Positions 26,801 through 36,459 are shown, counted from the first letter of the stretch. The stretch is DNA of 64,000 nucleotides from Fusobacteriota bacterium (GCA_009773805.1 WTXA01000001.1:62001-126000); one strand, 5' to 3'. Program-made: numbers and translations. The notes: a model not told the origin generated them from the sequence alone.

Positions 26801-26940
26801 ATGATGAAAGTGGTTGTAAGTACTGTAAGTATTCAAAAATATGCAAAAATAAAAAACAATACCGAGTTTTAAATAATGAAAAGTATGATAAAAAGTCATT
26901 TATTGAGGAGTTAAATAGTATATATGCAAAATTGGACTGA
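23803..26940 (+). CDS. addB: ATP-dependent helicase/nuclease subunit AddB
   Basis: 1045 residues, slightly shorter than Bacillus AddB (about 1170). It is a subunit of the AddAB end-resection and Chi-recognition complex in double-strand break repair. The N-terminal Walker A is G-R-R-K-S-G-K-S near 8-15. The C-terminal PD-(D/E)XK nuclease has E-G-K-V-D-R-V-D and I-I-D-Y-K-L-K near 865-890, and the four iron-sulfur cysteines are split as usual: K-C-P-Y-S near 732 and G-C-K-Y-C-K-Y-S-K-I-C near 1005. Start ATG with weak upstream GCAGGT. It overlaps addA by 17 bases. Confidence 0.95.
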   Translation: MGVEFVLGRRKSGKSQYMTDIIKKHINSKEICYFLVPEQSTLETENKIITRLNSKGLFDVQVISFKKLGNLLLKNTDIRSRTFLNEQGQLLILNKIINELDYQLKYFKKAKPSTLEEINRVIGDLRDISGKELKSEKIINKPDLLIKIKELSLIKDKYQEYLKEGYIDDIAFNDRLLDSISESSNIKEAHFFIDDFYTFSNQQLKIVKELIRSAKTCTIALNIDVNNCEFNKISQNIYQNLNKFIDLNNLKNKTTVLEQQFFKSSEVSHLENILSYNKIINFEQKISDLKLVSFTNINEEVKNLFENIIKIVDQGYKYKDIKIVCNNIDAYRNYFKLYRKIYEVPLFINEKVFIHNHPIARLLLSMINLLDDNKTDDIINMLKTDFLDFDIPEVESLEKYVKENGINYNKWERKFDDSEIELVRQRVLELIMNIRINVQGSSIKEKISCLYQVLIELKVYEKLSENIEEFKVQENFKNVYLNTQFWNTLLEILDQMVGFLGDKDVNNNELQKLLKNSLEREFLSILPINDNEVMVINSQDGFKESAEVLFIVGANEGFLPERISPDPLFPLDESILLEEVLNWKKDDLSKQLTRNIELYFTLTIPNKALYISYSLSDSQGEGIKPAYILKSIRKSFNINYIDSFSKNNNQYFYSKYISLLNLIKSSQGGFLEISRNEYNNIFVEFGEFLDNLFTYNRIENNEGQIEKDIVRKILFNEKEPFFTISKLEEYGKCPYSFFIKYGINPTEEKEFEIKSMDIGNIYHHVLERIGKNNWYIDNVDENISKIIENHFFEEYQENNLLKFDSHQLSYRLNKIKDEGLNLVENLRNDIINSQFKPSFYEAEFGPLKTFPEYRLGLEGDQNFFLEGKVDRVDILKHDEKDFIRIIDYKLKGKKMDYRKFRDGIAFQLFVYLNALSNKNLIPAGVLYNSLVDDYNKDRITGLVVKAKDQDFLMPEGLKESSAIEPSEYELIRKFTDDKIKGHVRKIIKGDFKVAPYYYKNDESGCKYCKYSKICKNKKQYRVLNNEKYDKKSFIEELNSIYAKLD

Positions 26941-29900
26941 TGCACAAAGATTAGCCATCGATTTACGAAATAAGAATTTAATAGTATCAGCAGCTGCAGG
27001 TTCAGGAAAAACTGCAGTATTAATTGAACGTATATTTCAAATTATTAAAAAAGGTGAAGTGGATATAAATAATATTCTTATGATAACGTTCACTAGAAAA
27101 GCTGCTTCTGAAATGAAGGAGAAACTACAGAAGAAACTTGACCATGAGATTGAAAATGATGGAATGAATCAAAATTTAAAAAAACAAAGAAACCTTTTGG
27201 AAGCCTCAGATATAAAGACTATTGATTCCTTTTGCCTGCAAGTTGTTAAAAACAATTATAATATATTAGATTTAGATTTAAAATTTCAAATAATTGATGA
27301 AAAAAGAAATCTAGAGTTGAAAACATTTATACTAGATAAGATTTTTGAAGAAGAATATGAAAAAGCTGATACAAGGTTTATTAACCTAGTAGAAACATAC
27401 GGAAAGCTAGAAAGTGATGAAGATTTAAGAAATTATATTATTGAACTATATGACTTTAGCCAAAGTAATCCCAATCCATCAATTTGGCTTGAACAAGGAG
27501 TAAGTTCTTATACTAAAAATATTGATGAATTTGAAAGAACACCTGTAGGTAAATACTATATAGATATTTTAATAAAAAGAGAATTAAGTAACTTGGATAA
27601 TTATCTTTCATTAGAGTATGACAGTATTGCCAATGGGGCAGAAGAATATCAGCCTATCTACGAAGATGATTTAGAGCAATTTAATTTAATGGTAGATAAT
27701 TTGAAGACTAAAGGACTTTCTTCTTTTTTGAAATCTAATATTGAGTTTAAACGGTTACCTAATGTAAAAAAAGATGATAAAAACCCATCACATGAAGATT
27801 TTAAGTTGGCCAGAAAAGAGCTTAAAGATAAAGTGAAGGAATTAACTTTAGATTTAGAAGGAAAATTAAATGAACAAGCTGAAAAAAAAGCCGATATTAT
27901 TTATTTGATAGATATTATTAATAGATTTTATAAAGAATTAATGAAGGAAAAAAGAAGAATAAATCTATTTGATTATAACGATATTGAACATTTCGCATTG
28001 GAACTTTTGTCAGATAAAGATGTTAACATGAAATATAGGGAATATTACAAATATATTTGTATAGATGAATATCAAGATACCAATGGTGTACAAGAAAATA
28101 TCTTTAATTTAATAGCAAGAGATAACAACTTGTTTTATGTTGGTGATTTAAAACAGAGTATATATAGATTTAGACTAGCTGATTCAAGTATTTTTAAAAA
28201 CAAAGTTGAAAACTATGGGGAAAATATTCTTTGTGAAGCCTTGACTTTAAACATGAATTTCAGATCCAGTAAAAGTGTTGTTAACGGAGTGAATTGTTTA
28301 TTTAATCATTTAATGGATGGTTTTTTTTCACCAGTTAAATATAAAGATGAAGCCCAATTAGTACATGGCTCAACAATATTAAATGATAATAGAATCGAAA
28401 CTTATGTTATAGATCTCGCTGGAACAGATGATTTAGAGGATGAGGAAGACGATGAAATTCAATATGATAAAGTACAAAAAGAAGCAGATGTTTGTGCTAG
28501 AAGAATAAGACAACTTGTGGACGAGGGTAAGTATAAATATAGTGATTTTACAATATTAGCAAATTCAACAAAGTTCATTGTTGATCCATTCAAAGAGATT
28601 TTTGATAAATATTCGATCCCGATTTATGGTGAAGTAGATACTGGTTTTTTAAAATCCTTAAGTGTGGGATTCTTTATTGATTATTTAGAAATTATTGACA
28701 ATATTAATAATGATCTTGCTTTAATCAACATATTAAAGAGTCCGATATATAATTTCACCTTGGAAGATTTAGCCTTAATAAGAAAGGGCAAAAGTAAAGG
28801 TGAACAAATTATTGGTTCTTTATATAGATATACAGAAAATGAAGATGGCTTTAAAAATATTAAGGACAAAATTATAGTTTTTCTTAGTAATATTAAAGAA
28901 TTAAAAATAAAATTAAATGAACACAATCTTACAGATTTTGCTATTAATCTATTAATCGACTCAAAATACTATTTCACAATTTTCAGAAAGGATGATTATG
29001 AGTTTGAAAGTTTAAATTTGAAGGAATTATTAAGGCTTATATCCGATTTTGAAAATTTGAACAATACTCATCTTAATGGTTTTTTAAAATATTTCAGACA
29101 CATTCAAAATAATGAAATTAGTATACCTAGTTCTAGTTTAATATCAGAAGAAGATAATGTGGTAAGGCTTCAAACTATTCACAAAAGTAAAGGTTTGGAG
29201 TATAATAATGTATTTTTGGTTAAATTAGGAGACATATGGAAGAGTAATGCAATCAAACAAATCAACTATCATCAAAAATTAGGCATCGGTGCCAAAATTA
29301 ATGATATTAAAAATAGAAATAAAAAGAAAACATTTAATTATGATATAATCAACAAGGCCTTGGGTTATGAAAACTTAGAAGACAAGCTTAATTTATTATA
29401 TGTTGCTATGACACGTGCTAAGGCTAATCTTTTTCTGGTAGGATCAGTGAAAAAAATGGATAAATATCGATCATATAATTTTAATAGTATAGTTAAAGCT
29501 AGATCATTCTATGATTTGATTTTGCCTATAATATTTAATGATGAAACTGCAAAGGTTAATTTTGAAGTTTCAAAGGAAAGTGGTATTATAAATAATGGGA
29601 ATTACAAGCAAAATAAAGTCTTGAAAGTCAATTTAGAATCTAGTGATGATGATTTTAGAGATAGGCATGTAATACAAACACCTAAAAAACTATCAGCCAC
29701 AGATTTTGTTAAAATAAATTCTATTGAAAAAGCATTAACAAGAGATCTGTTAAAAAACAGTCTTAAGATTAAACCTGATTTTCTACAAGGAAAAAAAATA
29801 TCTAGTGTAGAAAAAGGTATCATTTTTCATTTAGTAATGGAATTACTAGAATATTCAAAAAAATATACAATGGAACAGTTAAATGAAGCAATAAATGTAT

Positions 29901-30322
29901 TCAAGGAAAAAGGGATTCTTTCAATATTGGAAGTGGAATCTTTGGATATAGATGGTGTTTTTGGGTTTTTAGATAGCACGATATATGAAAGAATGCTGAA
30001 TTCTGCTGATTATGAAAAGGAAAAACCATTTAATTTAATGATTGATCCATCTATGATTAGTAACGATTACATAGGTGAAAATAAAATATTGATTCAGGGA
30101 ATTATTGATCTATATTTTATTGAAGATTCTAAATGTATATTGATTGATTACAAGACTGATTATGTAGACCAAGATATGATAAAAGAAAAGCTTGATGAAT
30201 ATGAAAAGCAGCTACAACTATATAAGATGGCTATTGAAAATATAAAAGGTATTCAAGTTACGGAAGCCTATTTGTATTTTAGTAAAATACGAGATTTTGT
30301 AAGAATAGATTTTGGAGGTTAA
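26924..30322 (+). CDS. addA: ATP-dependent helicase/nuclease subunit AddA
   Basis: 1132 residues. UvrD-family 3'-5' helicase plus nuclease. Helicase motifs: Q-motif W-T-D-A-Q near 4-8, Walker A A-A-A-G-S-G-K-T near 23-30, T-F-T-R-K-A-A motif Ia, I-D-E-Y-Q-D-T motif II near 380, G-D-L-K-Q-S-I-Y-R-F motif III, T-I-H-K-S-K-G-L-E motif V near 750 and Y-V-A-M-T-R-A motif VI near 825. The C-terminal RecB-type nuclease has I-Q-G-I-I-D and I-D-Y-K-T-D. It overlaps addB and so is translationally coupled to it. Confidence 0.97.
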   Translation: MQNWTDAQRLAIDLRNKNLIVSAAAGSGKTAVLIERIFQIIKKGEVDINNILMITFTRKAASEMKEKLQKKLDHEIENDGMNQNLKKQRNLLEASDIKTIDSFCLQVVKNNYNILDLDLKFQIIDEKRNLELKTFILDKIFEEEYEKADTRFINLVETYGKLESDEDLRNYIIELYDFSQSNPNPSIWLEQGVSSYTKNIDEFERTPVGKYYIDILIKRELSNLDNYLSLEYDSIANGAEEYQPIYEDDLEQFNLMVDNLKTKGLSSFLKSNIEFKRLPNVKKDDKNPSHEDFKLARKELKDKVKELTLDLEGKLNEQAEKKADIIYLIDIINRFYKELMKEKRRINLFDYNDIEHFALELLSDKDVNMKYREYYKYICIDEYQDTNGVQENIFNLIARDNNLFYVGDLKQSIYRFRLADSSIFKNKVENYGENILCEALTLNMNFRSSKSVVNGVNCLFNHLMDGFFSPVKYKDEAQLVHGSTILNDNRIETYVIDLAGTDDLEDEEDDEIQYDKVQKEADVCARRIRQLVDEGKYKYSDFTILANSTKFIVDPFKEIFDKYSIPIYGEVDTGFLKSLSVGFFIDYLEIIDNINNDLALINILKSPIYNFTLEDLALIRKGKSKGEQIIGSLYRYTENEDGFKNIKDKIIVFLSNIKELKIKLNEHNLTDFAINLLIDSKYYFTIFRKDDYEFESLNLKELLRLISDFENLNNTHLNGFLKYFRHIQNNEISIPSSSLISEEDNVVRLQTIHKSKGLEYNNVFLVKLGDIWKSNAIKQINYHQKLGIGAKINDIKNRNKKKTFNYDIINKALGYENLEDKLNLLYVAMTRAKANLFLVGSVKKMDKYRSYNFNSIVKARSFYDLILPIIFNDETAKVNFEVSKESGIINNGNYKQNKVLKVNLESSDDDFRDRHVIQTPKKLSATDFVKINSIEKALTRDLLKNSLKIKPDFLQGKKISSVEKGIIFHLVMELLEYSKKYTMEQLNEAINVFKEKGILSILEVESLDIDGVFGFLDSTIYERMLNSADYEKEKPFNLMIDPSMISNDYIGENKILIQGIIDLYFIEDSKCILIDYKTDYVDQDMIKEKLDEYEKQLQLYKMAIENIKGIQVTEAYLYFSKIRDFVRIDFGG

Positions 30323-30323
30323 G

Positions 30324-31580
30324 ATGACTGAATTTTTATTTGCCTTAGTTGGCATTTTTATTGGTGGTATAATTATTTACTTTACAAAGGTTAAGAGTCT
30401 TGATTCAGAAATTAATTTATTGAAAACTGAAATTGCAAAATATCAGTCACTATTAGAAAGTGAAAAAAAATTAGCTTTTGAAAAAGAAAAATTGCTTAAA
30501 AAGAGTGAAGAAGATTTAACTGAATCTTTTCGAACAATTTCCTATAAATTGCTAAAAGAAAATCAAGCAAATTTTTTAGACTTGGCAAAATCTGAATTTG
30601 CTAAGACTAGTATGGAAAACAAGAATGAATTAGAAAAAAAAGAAGAATCAATTAAAAATATAGTCACTCCAATGAAAGAAATACTTGGTGAAGTAAAAGG
30701 AAAAATGGAAGAAATAGATAAGGAATATCAAAAGACCTTTACTGAAGTCAAAGAACAATTTAAGTTTTTAAAAGAAGACCAAACAAAATTACAAATTGAA
30801 ACTGCAAATTTAGTGAAAGCATTAAGAGCACCTCAAACTAGAGGACGATGGGGTGAAATACAACTTAAAAGAGTTGTTGAAATGGCTGGGATGGTAAATT
30901 GTGTGGATTTTGTAGAACAATTTTCTACTGATTCAGATACAGGAAGACTAAGACCAGATATGTTGATTAAATTACCAGGCAACAAGACAATTGTTATAGA
31001 TGCTAAGACACCATTAGATGCCTATTTAAACTTAATAGAGGCAGTTGATGATATAGATAAACGAAAATATTTATTGGAACATGGCAGACAAGTAAAGGAT
31101 CATATTGGTAAATTAAGTTGTAAGGCTTATTGGGATCAATTTCCTGAAAGTCCAGAATTTGTTGTATTGTTCTTACCTAATGAAGCATTGTATGGTGCTG
31201 CTTTAGAAGCAGAGCCTCAACTTATTGAAGTTGGAGCTAGCAAAAATGTTATTATAGCAACTCCAACTACATTAATAGCACTATTAAAGGCCATAGCTTA
31301 TGGTTGGAATCAAGAAACTTTGGCAGTAAATGCTAAATTAATAAGTAATCTTGGCAAAGAGCTATATGACAGAATGTCTATATTAGCAGAACATTTAGAT
31401 AATATAAAAAAAGGTTTAGATAGGTCAGTAGATTCCTATAATAAGGCTGTTGGAGCTTTTGAGTCTAGAGTTTTACCTACCACCAGAAAATTCAAGGAAT
31501 TAGGTATATCAAGTGATAAATCAATTAATGAATTAAATAGTATTGAAATTGTAACTAAAGATCTTAGGAGCAGTGATTAA
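30324..31580 (+). CDS. rmuC: DNA recombination protein RmuC
   Basis: 418 residues from ATG 30324. An in-frame TTG at 30312 overlaps the GGAGG ribosome binding site and is rejected. It has an N-terminal membrane anchor (about 2-20), a long predicted coiled coil (about 25-160, K/E-rich heptads) and the RmuC nuclease-like domain with R-G-R-W-G-E-I-Q-L near 175, D-A-K-T-P-L-D-A-Y near 235 and F-L-P-N-E-A-L-Y near 290. RmuC limits DNA inversions in E. coli; the precise activity is not settled. It follows addA directly, in a DNA-recombination cluster. Confidence 0.95.
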   Translation: MTEFLFALVGIFIGGIIIYFTKVKSLDSEINLLKTEIAKYQSLLESEKKLAFEKEKLLKKSEEDLTESFRTISYKLLKENQANFLDLAKSEFAKTSMENKNELEKKEESIKNIVTPMKEILGEVKGKMEEIDKEYQKTFTEVKEQFKFLKEDQTKLQIETANLVKALRAPQTRGRWGEIQLKRVVEMAGMVNCVDFVEQFSTDSDTGRLRPDMLIKLPGNKTIVIDAKTPLDAYLNLIEAVDDIDKRKYLLEHGRQVKDHIGKLSCKAYWDQFPESPEFVVLFLPNEALYGAALEAEPQLIEVGASKNVIIATPTTLIALLKAIAYGWNQETLAVNAKLISNLGKELYDRMSILAEHLDNIKKGLDRSVDSYNKAVGAFESRVLPTTRKFKELGISSDKSINELNSIEIVTKDLRSSD

Positions 31581-32941
31581 TGCAAACAGCTATTGATTTT
31601 ACTAAAGGAAATATATATAAACTTATATTTACATTATCCTACCCATCAATAATTGCAATGTTAGTAAATGCCTCAAACAACATAGTCAATGGTATGTATC
31701 TTGGTAATTTAATTGGCGGCAATGCTCTTGCAGTAACGGCTGTAACTTTACCTATAGAAATGGTTTTAGTAGCACTTGGTACTATGGCAACTTTAGGAAC
31801 TGCAGCTATGGTATCTGTAAAACTAGGAAGCAAAAGACATAAAGTGATAGATAATATTGTTTGGACTGGAATAGTATCTGCTATAATACTAACAATAGGT
31901 ATTATTGTTATAGGTACAGTATTTTCAGATTTTATTATTAACTTAGCTGGTGGAAAAGGTGTACTATTTGATGATACTAAAATCTACTATTCGGCTATTT
32001 TAATAGGATGGCTATTTGCACCTACAATATTTTTGGCTAATAATTTATTAAGAACTATAGGTGAAGCAAAAAAAGCTTCTAGTATAATTCTAACTAGTAT
32101 TATAACAAATGTTATATTTACCCCTATTTTTATAGTAATATTCGATATGGGTATATTTGGTGCAGGACTAGCTAATTCCTTTGGGCAGTTCTTATCGTTT
32201 ATATTAGTTTTATATTATTATAAGGTGAAAAAATTACCAACACAACTAAATTTCAAAAAAGTGAAATTCAAGTGGATGTATTATAAAAAGATGAACTTAT
32301 TAGGTTTTTCTGCCTTTGTTAGACAAGCTTTAAATAGTGTTGGTGCTATACTTTTAAATAACCTATTCTTAGCTTATGGAGGTATTGTAGCTTTAAATGC
32401 TATTGGAATTATCTTGAAAATAAATACATTTTTATTTCTACCAATATTTGGTTTGCTTCATGGGTTACAACCATTGATGGCATATACTTACGGAATGAAA
32501 GATTTTAAGAGACTAAAAGAAATAGTAAATAAAGGTATGTTTATTGCTTTTAGTATGTCATTTATGGCTTTAATTTTAGTGATTTTATTAAATGATCAAA
32601 TTATAAATCTTTTTACAAAAGAAAATGATTTTGTAGAAATGGCAAAATATGGAATGATATTTGTTATGGGTGGAATGCCATTGGTTGGAATACAATTAAT
32701 AGGTTCATCAGCTTACCAATCCTTTGATAAACCTTATGCAGCTATACTTTTAGCAGGATTAAGACAATTGTTTTTGATGATTCCATTCCTTTTATTATTT
32801 TCATATTATTTTGGTCTTGATGGTATATGGTTTAGTTTTCCGGTAGCGGATATTCTAACTGGTGTAATAAGTTATATTGTTATAATGGTTGGTTTAAGAA
32901 AAATTAAGAATAGATGGGAGAAACAGCTTGTCAAATCATAA
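31580..32941 (+). CDS. MATE family efflux transporter
   Basis: 453 residues with about 12 hydrophobic segments in two six-helix bundles, the MATE topology. Typical patterns are the N-terminal 'l...sy P.i.....n...ni....i.g..G..aLaa.....' (L-S-Y-P-S-I-I-A-M-L-V-N-A-S-N-N-I-V-N-G-M-Y-L-G) and a matching repeat after about 235. MATE proteins export cationic drugs or metabolites using Na+ or H+ gradients. The substrate is not predictable here. ATG overlaps the rmuC stop (TAATG), so it is in the same transcript, although a role in recombination is not expected. Confidence 0.93.
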   Translation: MQTAIDFTKGNIYKLIFTLSYPSIIAMLVNASNNIVNGMYLGNLIGGNALAVTAVTLPIEMVLVALGTMATLGTAAMVSVKLGSKRHKVIDNIVWTGIVSAIILTIGIIVIGTVFSDFIINLAGGKGVLFDDTKIYYSAILIGWLFAPTIFLANNLLRTIGEAKKASSIILTSIITNVIFTPIFIVIFDMGIFGAGLANSFGQFLSFILVLYYYKVKKLPTQLNFKKVKFKWMYYKKMNLLGFSAFVRQALNSVGAILLNNLFLAYGGIVALNAIGIILKINTFLFLPIFGLLHGLQPLMAYTYGMKDFKRLKEIVNKGMFIAFSMSFMALILVILLNDQIINLFTKENDFVEMAKYGMIFVMGGMPLVGIQLIGSSAYQSFDKPYAAILLAGLRQLFLMIPFLLLFSYYFGLDGIWFSFPVADILTGVISYIVIMVGLRKIKNRWEKQLVKS

Positions 32942-34553
32942 AGAGAGTTCTTTTATTAAAAATGCTTTTATTTTATCAGCTGCAGCAATAATTTCTAAAA
33001 TATTAGGTGCTTTTTATCAAGCATTCCTTTATCAAACCGTAGGCTCAGGTGGTGTTGGAATATATATGAAAGGCATTAATTTTTATGCCATGCTTCTTGC
33101 AATATCTGCGGCAGGTATACCTATAGCTATTTCTAAACTTATGGCAGAGGAAAGAGCAGCTGGAAGGTATGATGTAGCTAATAGAATATTTACTTATTCT
33201 TTAAAATTATTGTTTTTCATTGGATTGGTACTTTCTATAGGATTATTTTTGTTTGCTCCAATAATTGCCAAATACATTTTTGTAGATTCAAGAACAACTT
33301 ATGTCTTACAGGCAATGGCTCCAGCATTATTAGTTGTAACTGTAATGTCTGCATTTAGAGGATATTTTCAAGGTAAACAACAGATGTTACCTACTGGAAT
33401 ATCTCAAGTATTTGAACAAATTGCTAGAGTTGGGTTTTCTGTTGGCATAACAATCTATATATTAAAAAACTTTGCAGGAAATAATTCTTTGAGGATTATT
33501 AATGGGGTTGCTTTTGGTCCATTTGTTGGTGCTATATTAGCATTGATTGTTCTTCTTATATTTTTTAAGAATAAAGGCGAATCTATAGTTTTGTTAAAAA
33601 GCAATAAAAAAGAAAATCTTAAAATCCTAAAAAGAATTATCTTATTTGCAATGCCTGTTACCTTGGCTGCTTTATTACCTACCTTTCTTGATGTTATTGA
33701 AGGTATTATTATTCCTATCAGATTAATGGCAACAGGTTTTAGTCTAGATGCTGCTGATAGACTTTATGGTTCTTTTAGTGGAGCAGTTTTGGCTTTAGTA
33801 AATCTGATAGTTTCAACTTCTTCAGCTTTTGCAATTAGTATAGTACCAGCTATTTCAGCTGCAATCGGTCGCAATGATAAGAAAGAGTTAGCTAGAAAAG
33901 TAAAATTATCTATTAAAATGGTTAATTTCATAAGTGTACCTGCAGGTTTTGGTTTATTATTTCTAGGTCAGCCAATACTAGACCTTATATTTAATGCTTC
34001 TGATGCTTTTAACATTATGCAATTTAGTTTTATTATGGTATTATTTATTGGATTGTATCATAATACAACAGGTATATTACAAGGTATGGGGAAAACATTT
34101 ATACCAATTATTAGTCTCAGTATTGGATTATTGGTAAATGTGGTTGTACTGAACCTATTAATATCTTTTAATTCGTTGAATATACTTGCGGCCCCAATAG
34201 CCTATACATTGACCTATATGGTTGCTTTTGGTATAAATTATTTGGCAATTAAAAGAAATATAAACTTTAAATCTGATTGGCAAATTTGGTTCCCGAGAGT
34301 AGTATTAAGTGGTTTAGTTACAGGAGTTGTGGCACTTATGTCATATAAATTATTTTTCATGATATTTAATGGTCTATTTGGATATTCAGTAAGTCAATTG
34401 ATTTCTTTAATTTTATGTGTACTAGTTGCATTCGTTATTTATGTAATTATTCTTGTAGCTACTAGAGGAATAAGTAGAAATGAAGCTATGGCTATACCGA
34501 AATTTTCGAAAATTGTACTTAAAGTATTTGATAAATTGAAAATTGAGAATTAG
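32928..34553 (+). CDS. MVF-superfamily flippase (SpoVB/MurJ/polysaccharide export type)
   Basis: 541 residues with about 14 transmembrane segments, from TTG 32928 that overlaps the MATE gene by 14 bases. The N-terminus (F-I-L-S-A-A-A-I-I-S-K-I-L-G-A-F-Y) and the G-I-Y-M-K-G block match the polysaccharide-biosynthesis/SpoVB branch of the mouse-virulence-factor superfamily. Members flip lipid-linked oligosaccharides; Bacillus has paralogues including the lipid II flippase MurJ (YtgP), SpoVB and YabM. The exact role here is undecided. YtgP-like lipid II flippase is plausible because no other copy is visible. Confidence 0.88.
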   Translation: MSNHKESSFIKNAFILSAAAIISKILGAFYQAFLYQTVGSGGVGIYMKGINFYAMLLAISAAGIPIAISKLMAEERAAGRYDVANRIFTYSLKLLFFIGLVLSIGLFLFAPIIAKYIFVDSRTTYVLQAMAPALLVVTVMSAFRGYFQGKQQMLPTGISQVFEQIARVGFSVGITIYILKNFAGNNSLRIINGVAFGPFVGAILALIVLLIFFKNKGESIVLLKSNKKENLKILKRIILFAMPVTLAALLPTFLDVIEGIIIPIRLMATGFSLDAADRLYGSFSGAVLALVNLIVSTSSAFAISIVPAISAAIGRNDKKELARKVKLSIKMVNFISVPAGFGLLFLGQPILDLIFNASDAFNIMQFSFIMVLFIGLYHNTTGILQGMGKTFIPIISLSIGLLVNVVVLNLLISFNSLNILAAPIAYTLTYMVAFGINYLAIKRNINFKSDWQIWFPRVVLSGLVTGVVALMSYKLFFMIFNGLFGYSVSQLISLILCVLVAFVIYVIILVATRGISRNEAMAIPKFSKIVLKVFDKLKIEN

Positions 34554-34561
34554 GAGATTTT

Positions 34562-35737
34562 ATGATTAAAAAAATTACCAAAGATAACAAGGAAATTATT
34601 TTATTAGGGACAGCACATGTTTCCAAGGCTAGTGCAGTGGAAGTAGCTGATAGTATTAAAGAACTTCAACCCGATGTTGTGGCTATTGAACTTTGTCAAG
34701 GAAGATTTGATAATTTAAACAATGATAATAAATATGAAAATCTTGATATTGGTGATGTGATTAAAAAAGGCCAGGCTATTTTTGTTATGGCTAATTTACT
34801 GTTATCTGCATATCAAAAGAAAATGGGCGATAAAATTGGAATCAGACCAGGCGCAGAAATGATTGCAGCAATTGAAGAAAGTGAACATATCGGCTCTAAA
34901 TTAAAATTAGTTGATAGACCTATCGATGTTACATTGAAAAGAGTTACTAGACAGCTTGGATTTATAGATAAAATTAGTATGTTAGCAAGTGTTCTTACCT
35001 ATTTATTTAGTAAAGATGAGGTAGAAGAGGTCAATGAAGAGACTATTGAGTCATTAAAGGATAGTAGTGTTATTCTTGATACAATTAATGAATTGGGACT
35101 AAAGTTCCCTAACGTGAAAAAGTATCTTCTAGATGAAAGAGATAGCTATATGGCCTATAAAGTTAGTCATATTCAAGGAGAAAAGATCCTTGTTGTCCTT
35201 GGTGCAGCACATCTTGAAGGGGTATATGCTCATCTTCTTGCTGATGATGTGACACGTGAGGAAATGAAGGAAATTTCAGCTATACCAAAGAAAAAGAAAT
35301 ATGGACATTTAATTGCGTTAGCTCTTTTAATTCTTGTGCTTTTTGTACTAGTGATGACTATAAATCAGAGTCCCTTGGAAGGAGCTACCAATATTATCAG
35401 GTGGTTAATACTAACAAGTAGCCTAGGTGGAATAGGAGCTTTTATTGCTGGTGCTCATCCTTTGTCTATTCTAGCTACAATGATTGGCTCACCAATTGGT
35501 GCTGCTTCTCCTGTTTTGTCCTCTGGTATGATTGGGGCATTAGTTGAGGCAAGACTAAGAAAACCTCAGGTGAACGACTTTAGTTCTTTAGGTGAAGATA
35601 TATTTAATTTTAAAAGATGGAGAAAAAATAATTTATTAAGGGTCTTCTTGATTTTCTTTCTAGCTTCCTTTGGTAGTGCAATAGGTAATATTATAGGTTT
35701 AAAAAGTATATTTTCAAGTTTTTTCAAATTGTTTTAA
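34562..35737 (+). CDS. TraB family protein
   Basis: 391 residues. The N-terminal TraB/PrgY domain shows L-L-G-T-A-H-V-S-K-A-S near 16-26, a conserved V-A-I-E-L-C-Q-G-R-F near 43-52, R-P-I-D-V-T-L-K-R and the late L-G-A-A-H-L-E-G motif near 217. Conserved His and Glu residues suggest a metal-dependent, Tiki/EreA-like peptidase fold. The C-terminal third has about four transmembrane segments. PrgY in enterococci reduces pheromone activity, but chromosomal orthologs in clostridia and archaea are uncharacterised. TAGGAG precedes the ATG. It is the last gene of the operon begun by the DprA-like gene. Confidence 0.9.
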   Translation: MIKKITKDNKEIILLGTAHVSKASAVEVADSIKELQPDVVAIELCQGRFDNLNNDNKYENLDIGDVIKKGQAIFVMANLLLSAYQKKMGDKIGIRPGAEMIAAIEESEHIGSKLKLVDRPIDVTLKRVTRQLGFIDKISMLASVLTYLFSKDEVEEVNEETIESLKDSSVILDTINELGLKFPNVKKYLLDERDSYMAYKVSHIQGEKILVVLGAAHLEGVYAHLLADDVTREEMKEISAIPKKKKYGHLIALALLILVLFVLVMTINQSPLEGATNIIRWLILTSSLGGIGAFIAGAHPLSILATMIGSPIGAASPVLSSGMIGALVEARLRKPQVNDFSSLGEDIFNFKRWRKNNLLRVFLIFFLASFGSAIGNIIGLKSIFSSFFKLF

Positions 35738-35740
35738 ATT

Positions 35741-35770
35741 AAAAGAGGTAGAATAATTCTACCTCTTTTT
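35741..35770. terminator. Bidirectional terminator between convergent genes
   Basis: 13-bp stem AAAAGAGGTAGAA (35741-35753) and TTCTACCTCTTTT (35757-35769), three-base loop, with A and T runs on either side. Confidence 0.9.
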
Positions 35771-35820
35771 GTATATTTCATTTATAATTTTCTTAATATA
35801 ATACTTTGTTAACTATACTT

Positions 35821-36438
35821 TTATTTCTTTATAACTAATCTTTTAGTTATAAAATATGATCCCATAAAGAATAAACCTCCAAGTATAAATCCTATGCTTG
35901 TAACAATGTACCATTGGCTAGTTTCAATAATTTCTTGTAAACTTACTAACGCAGAAATTTTACTTTGAAAAAGATTGATTATTGCAAAGACGATTACTAA
36001 AATATACAAGGCATATTGTCCTTTCTTAAAACCATACTTATAGAAGAGTGGTAATAATAATCCAGCAGTAATAAGAAATATTACAATCATTATCATAATC
36101 GAATACATAGATAATAAATCAATAATAGAACCACGAAACATTGAAACCACGTTTGATGTAAAAAAACTAATCAAGATAACTGCAAACAATAACAGCAAGG
36201 AGTATATGTATCTTGCTTTTATCATCTCAGAGTTTTGACTAGGTACTGATATGTTTTGATATTCGTCTCTTCTAAATGGTATCAAAGCGAAGCAAAGAGG
36301 AATTAAAAAGAATACCGCACCCATATCGGACCAAGTATAAATTATAAATAGTAATGCGAAAATTGTTATCATTCTTTTATTAAGTATAGCTTGGAAATCA
36401 TTGATGATGTTTTGTTTTAAATTTTCATTAATTTTCAT
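35821..36438 (-). CDS. Orphan ABC-2 type permease-like membrane protein
   Basis: 205 residues with about six hydrophobic segments. The order resembles the short ABC-2 permeases (ABC2_membrane_5) that work with a YtrB-like ATPase. After two helices comes a polar stretch with M-I-K-A-R-Y-I-Y-S-L, similar to the family 'iv.aRYi.sl', and later L-P-L-F-Y-K-Y-G-F-K-K-G, similar to 'lPl.ykfGyekgr'. No ATPase gene is adjacent, which is unusual for this family. AAGGAG precedes the ATG. The promoter region carries the same AATGTTTACAT element as the Crp-family/PLP enzyme intergenic region. Family assignment is moderate. Confidence 0.65.
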   Translation of the reverse strand: MKINENLKQNIINDFQAILNKRMITIFALLFIIYTWSDMGAVFFLIPLCFALIPFRRDEYQNISVPSQNSEMIKARYIYSLLLLFAVILISFFTSNVVSMFRGSIIDLLSMYSIMIMIVIFLITAGLLLPLFYKYGFKKGQYALYILVIVFAIINLFQSKISALVSLQEIIETSQWYIVTSIGFILGGLFFMGSYFITKRLVIKK

Positions 36439-36459
36439 TTTTAGTTCTCCTTAATTGTT

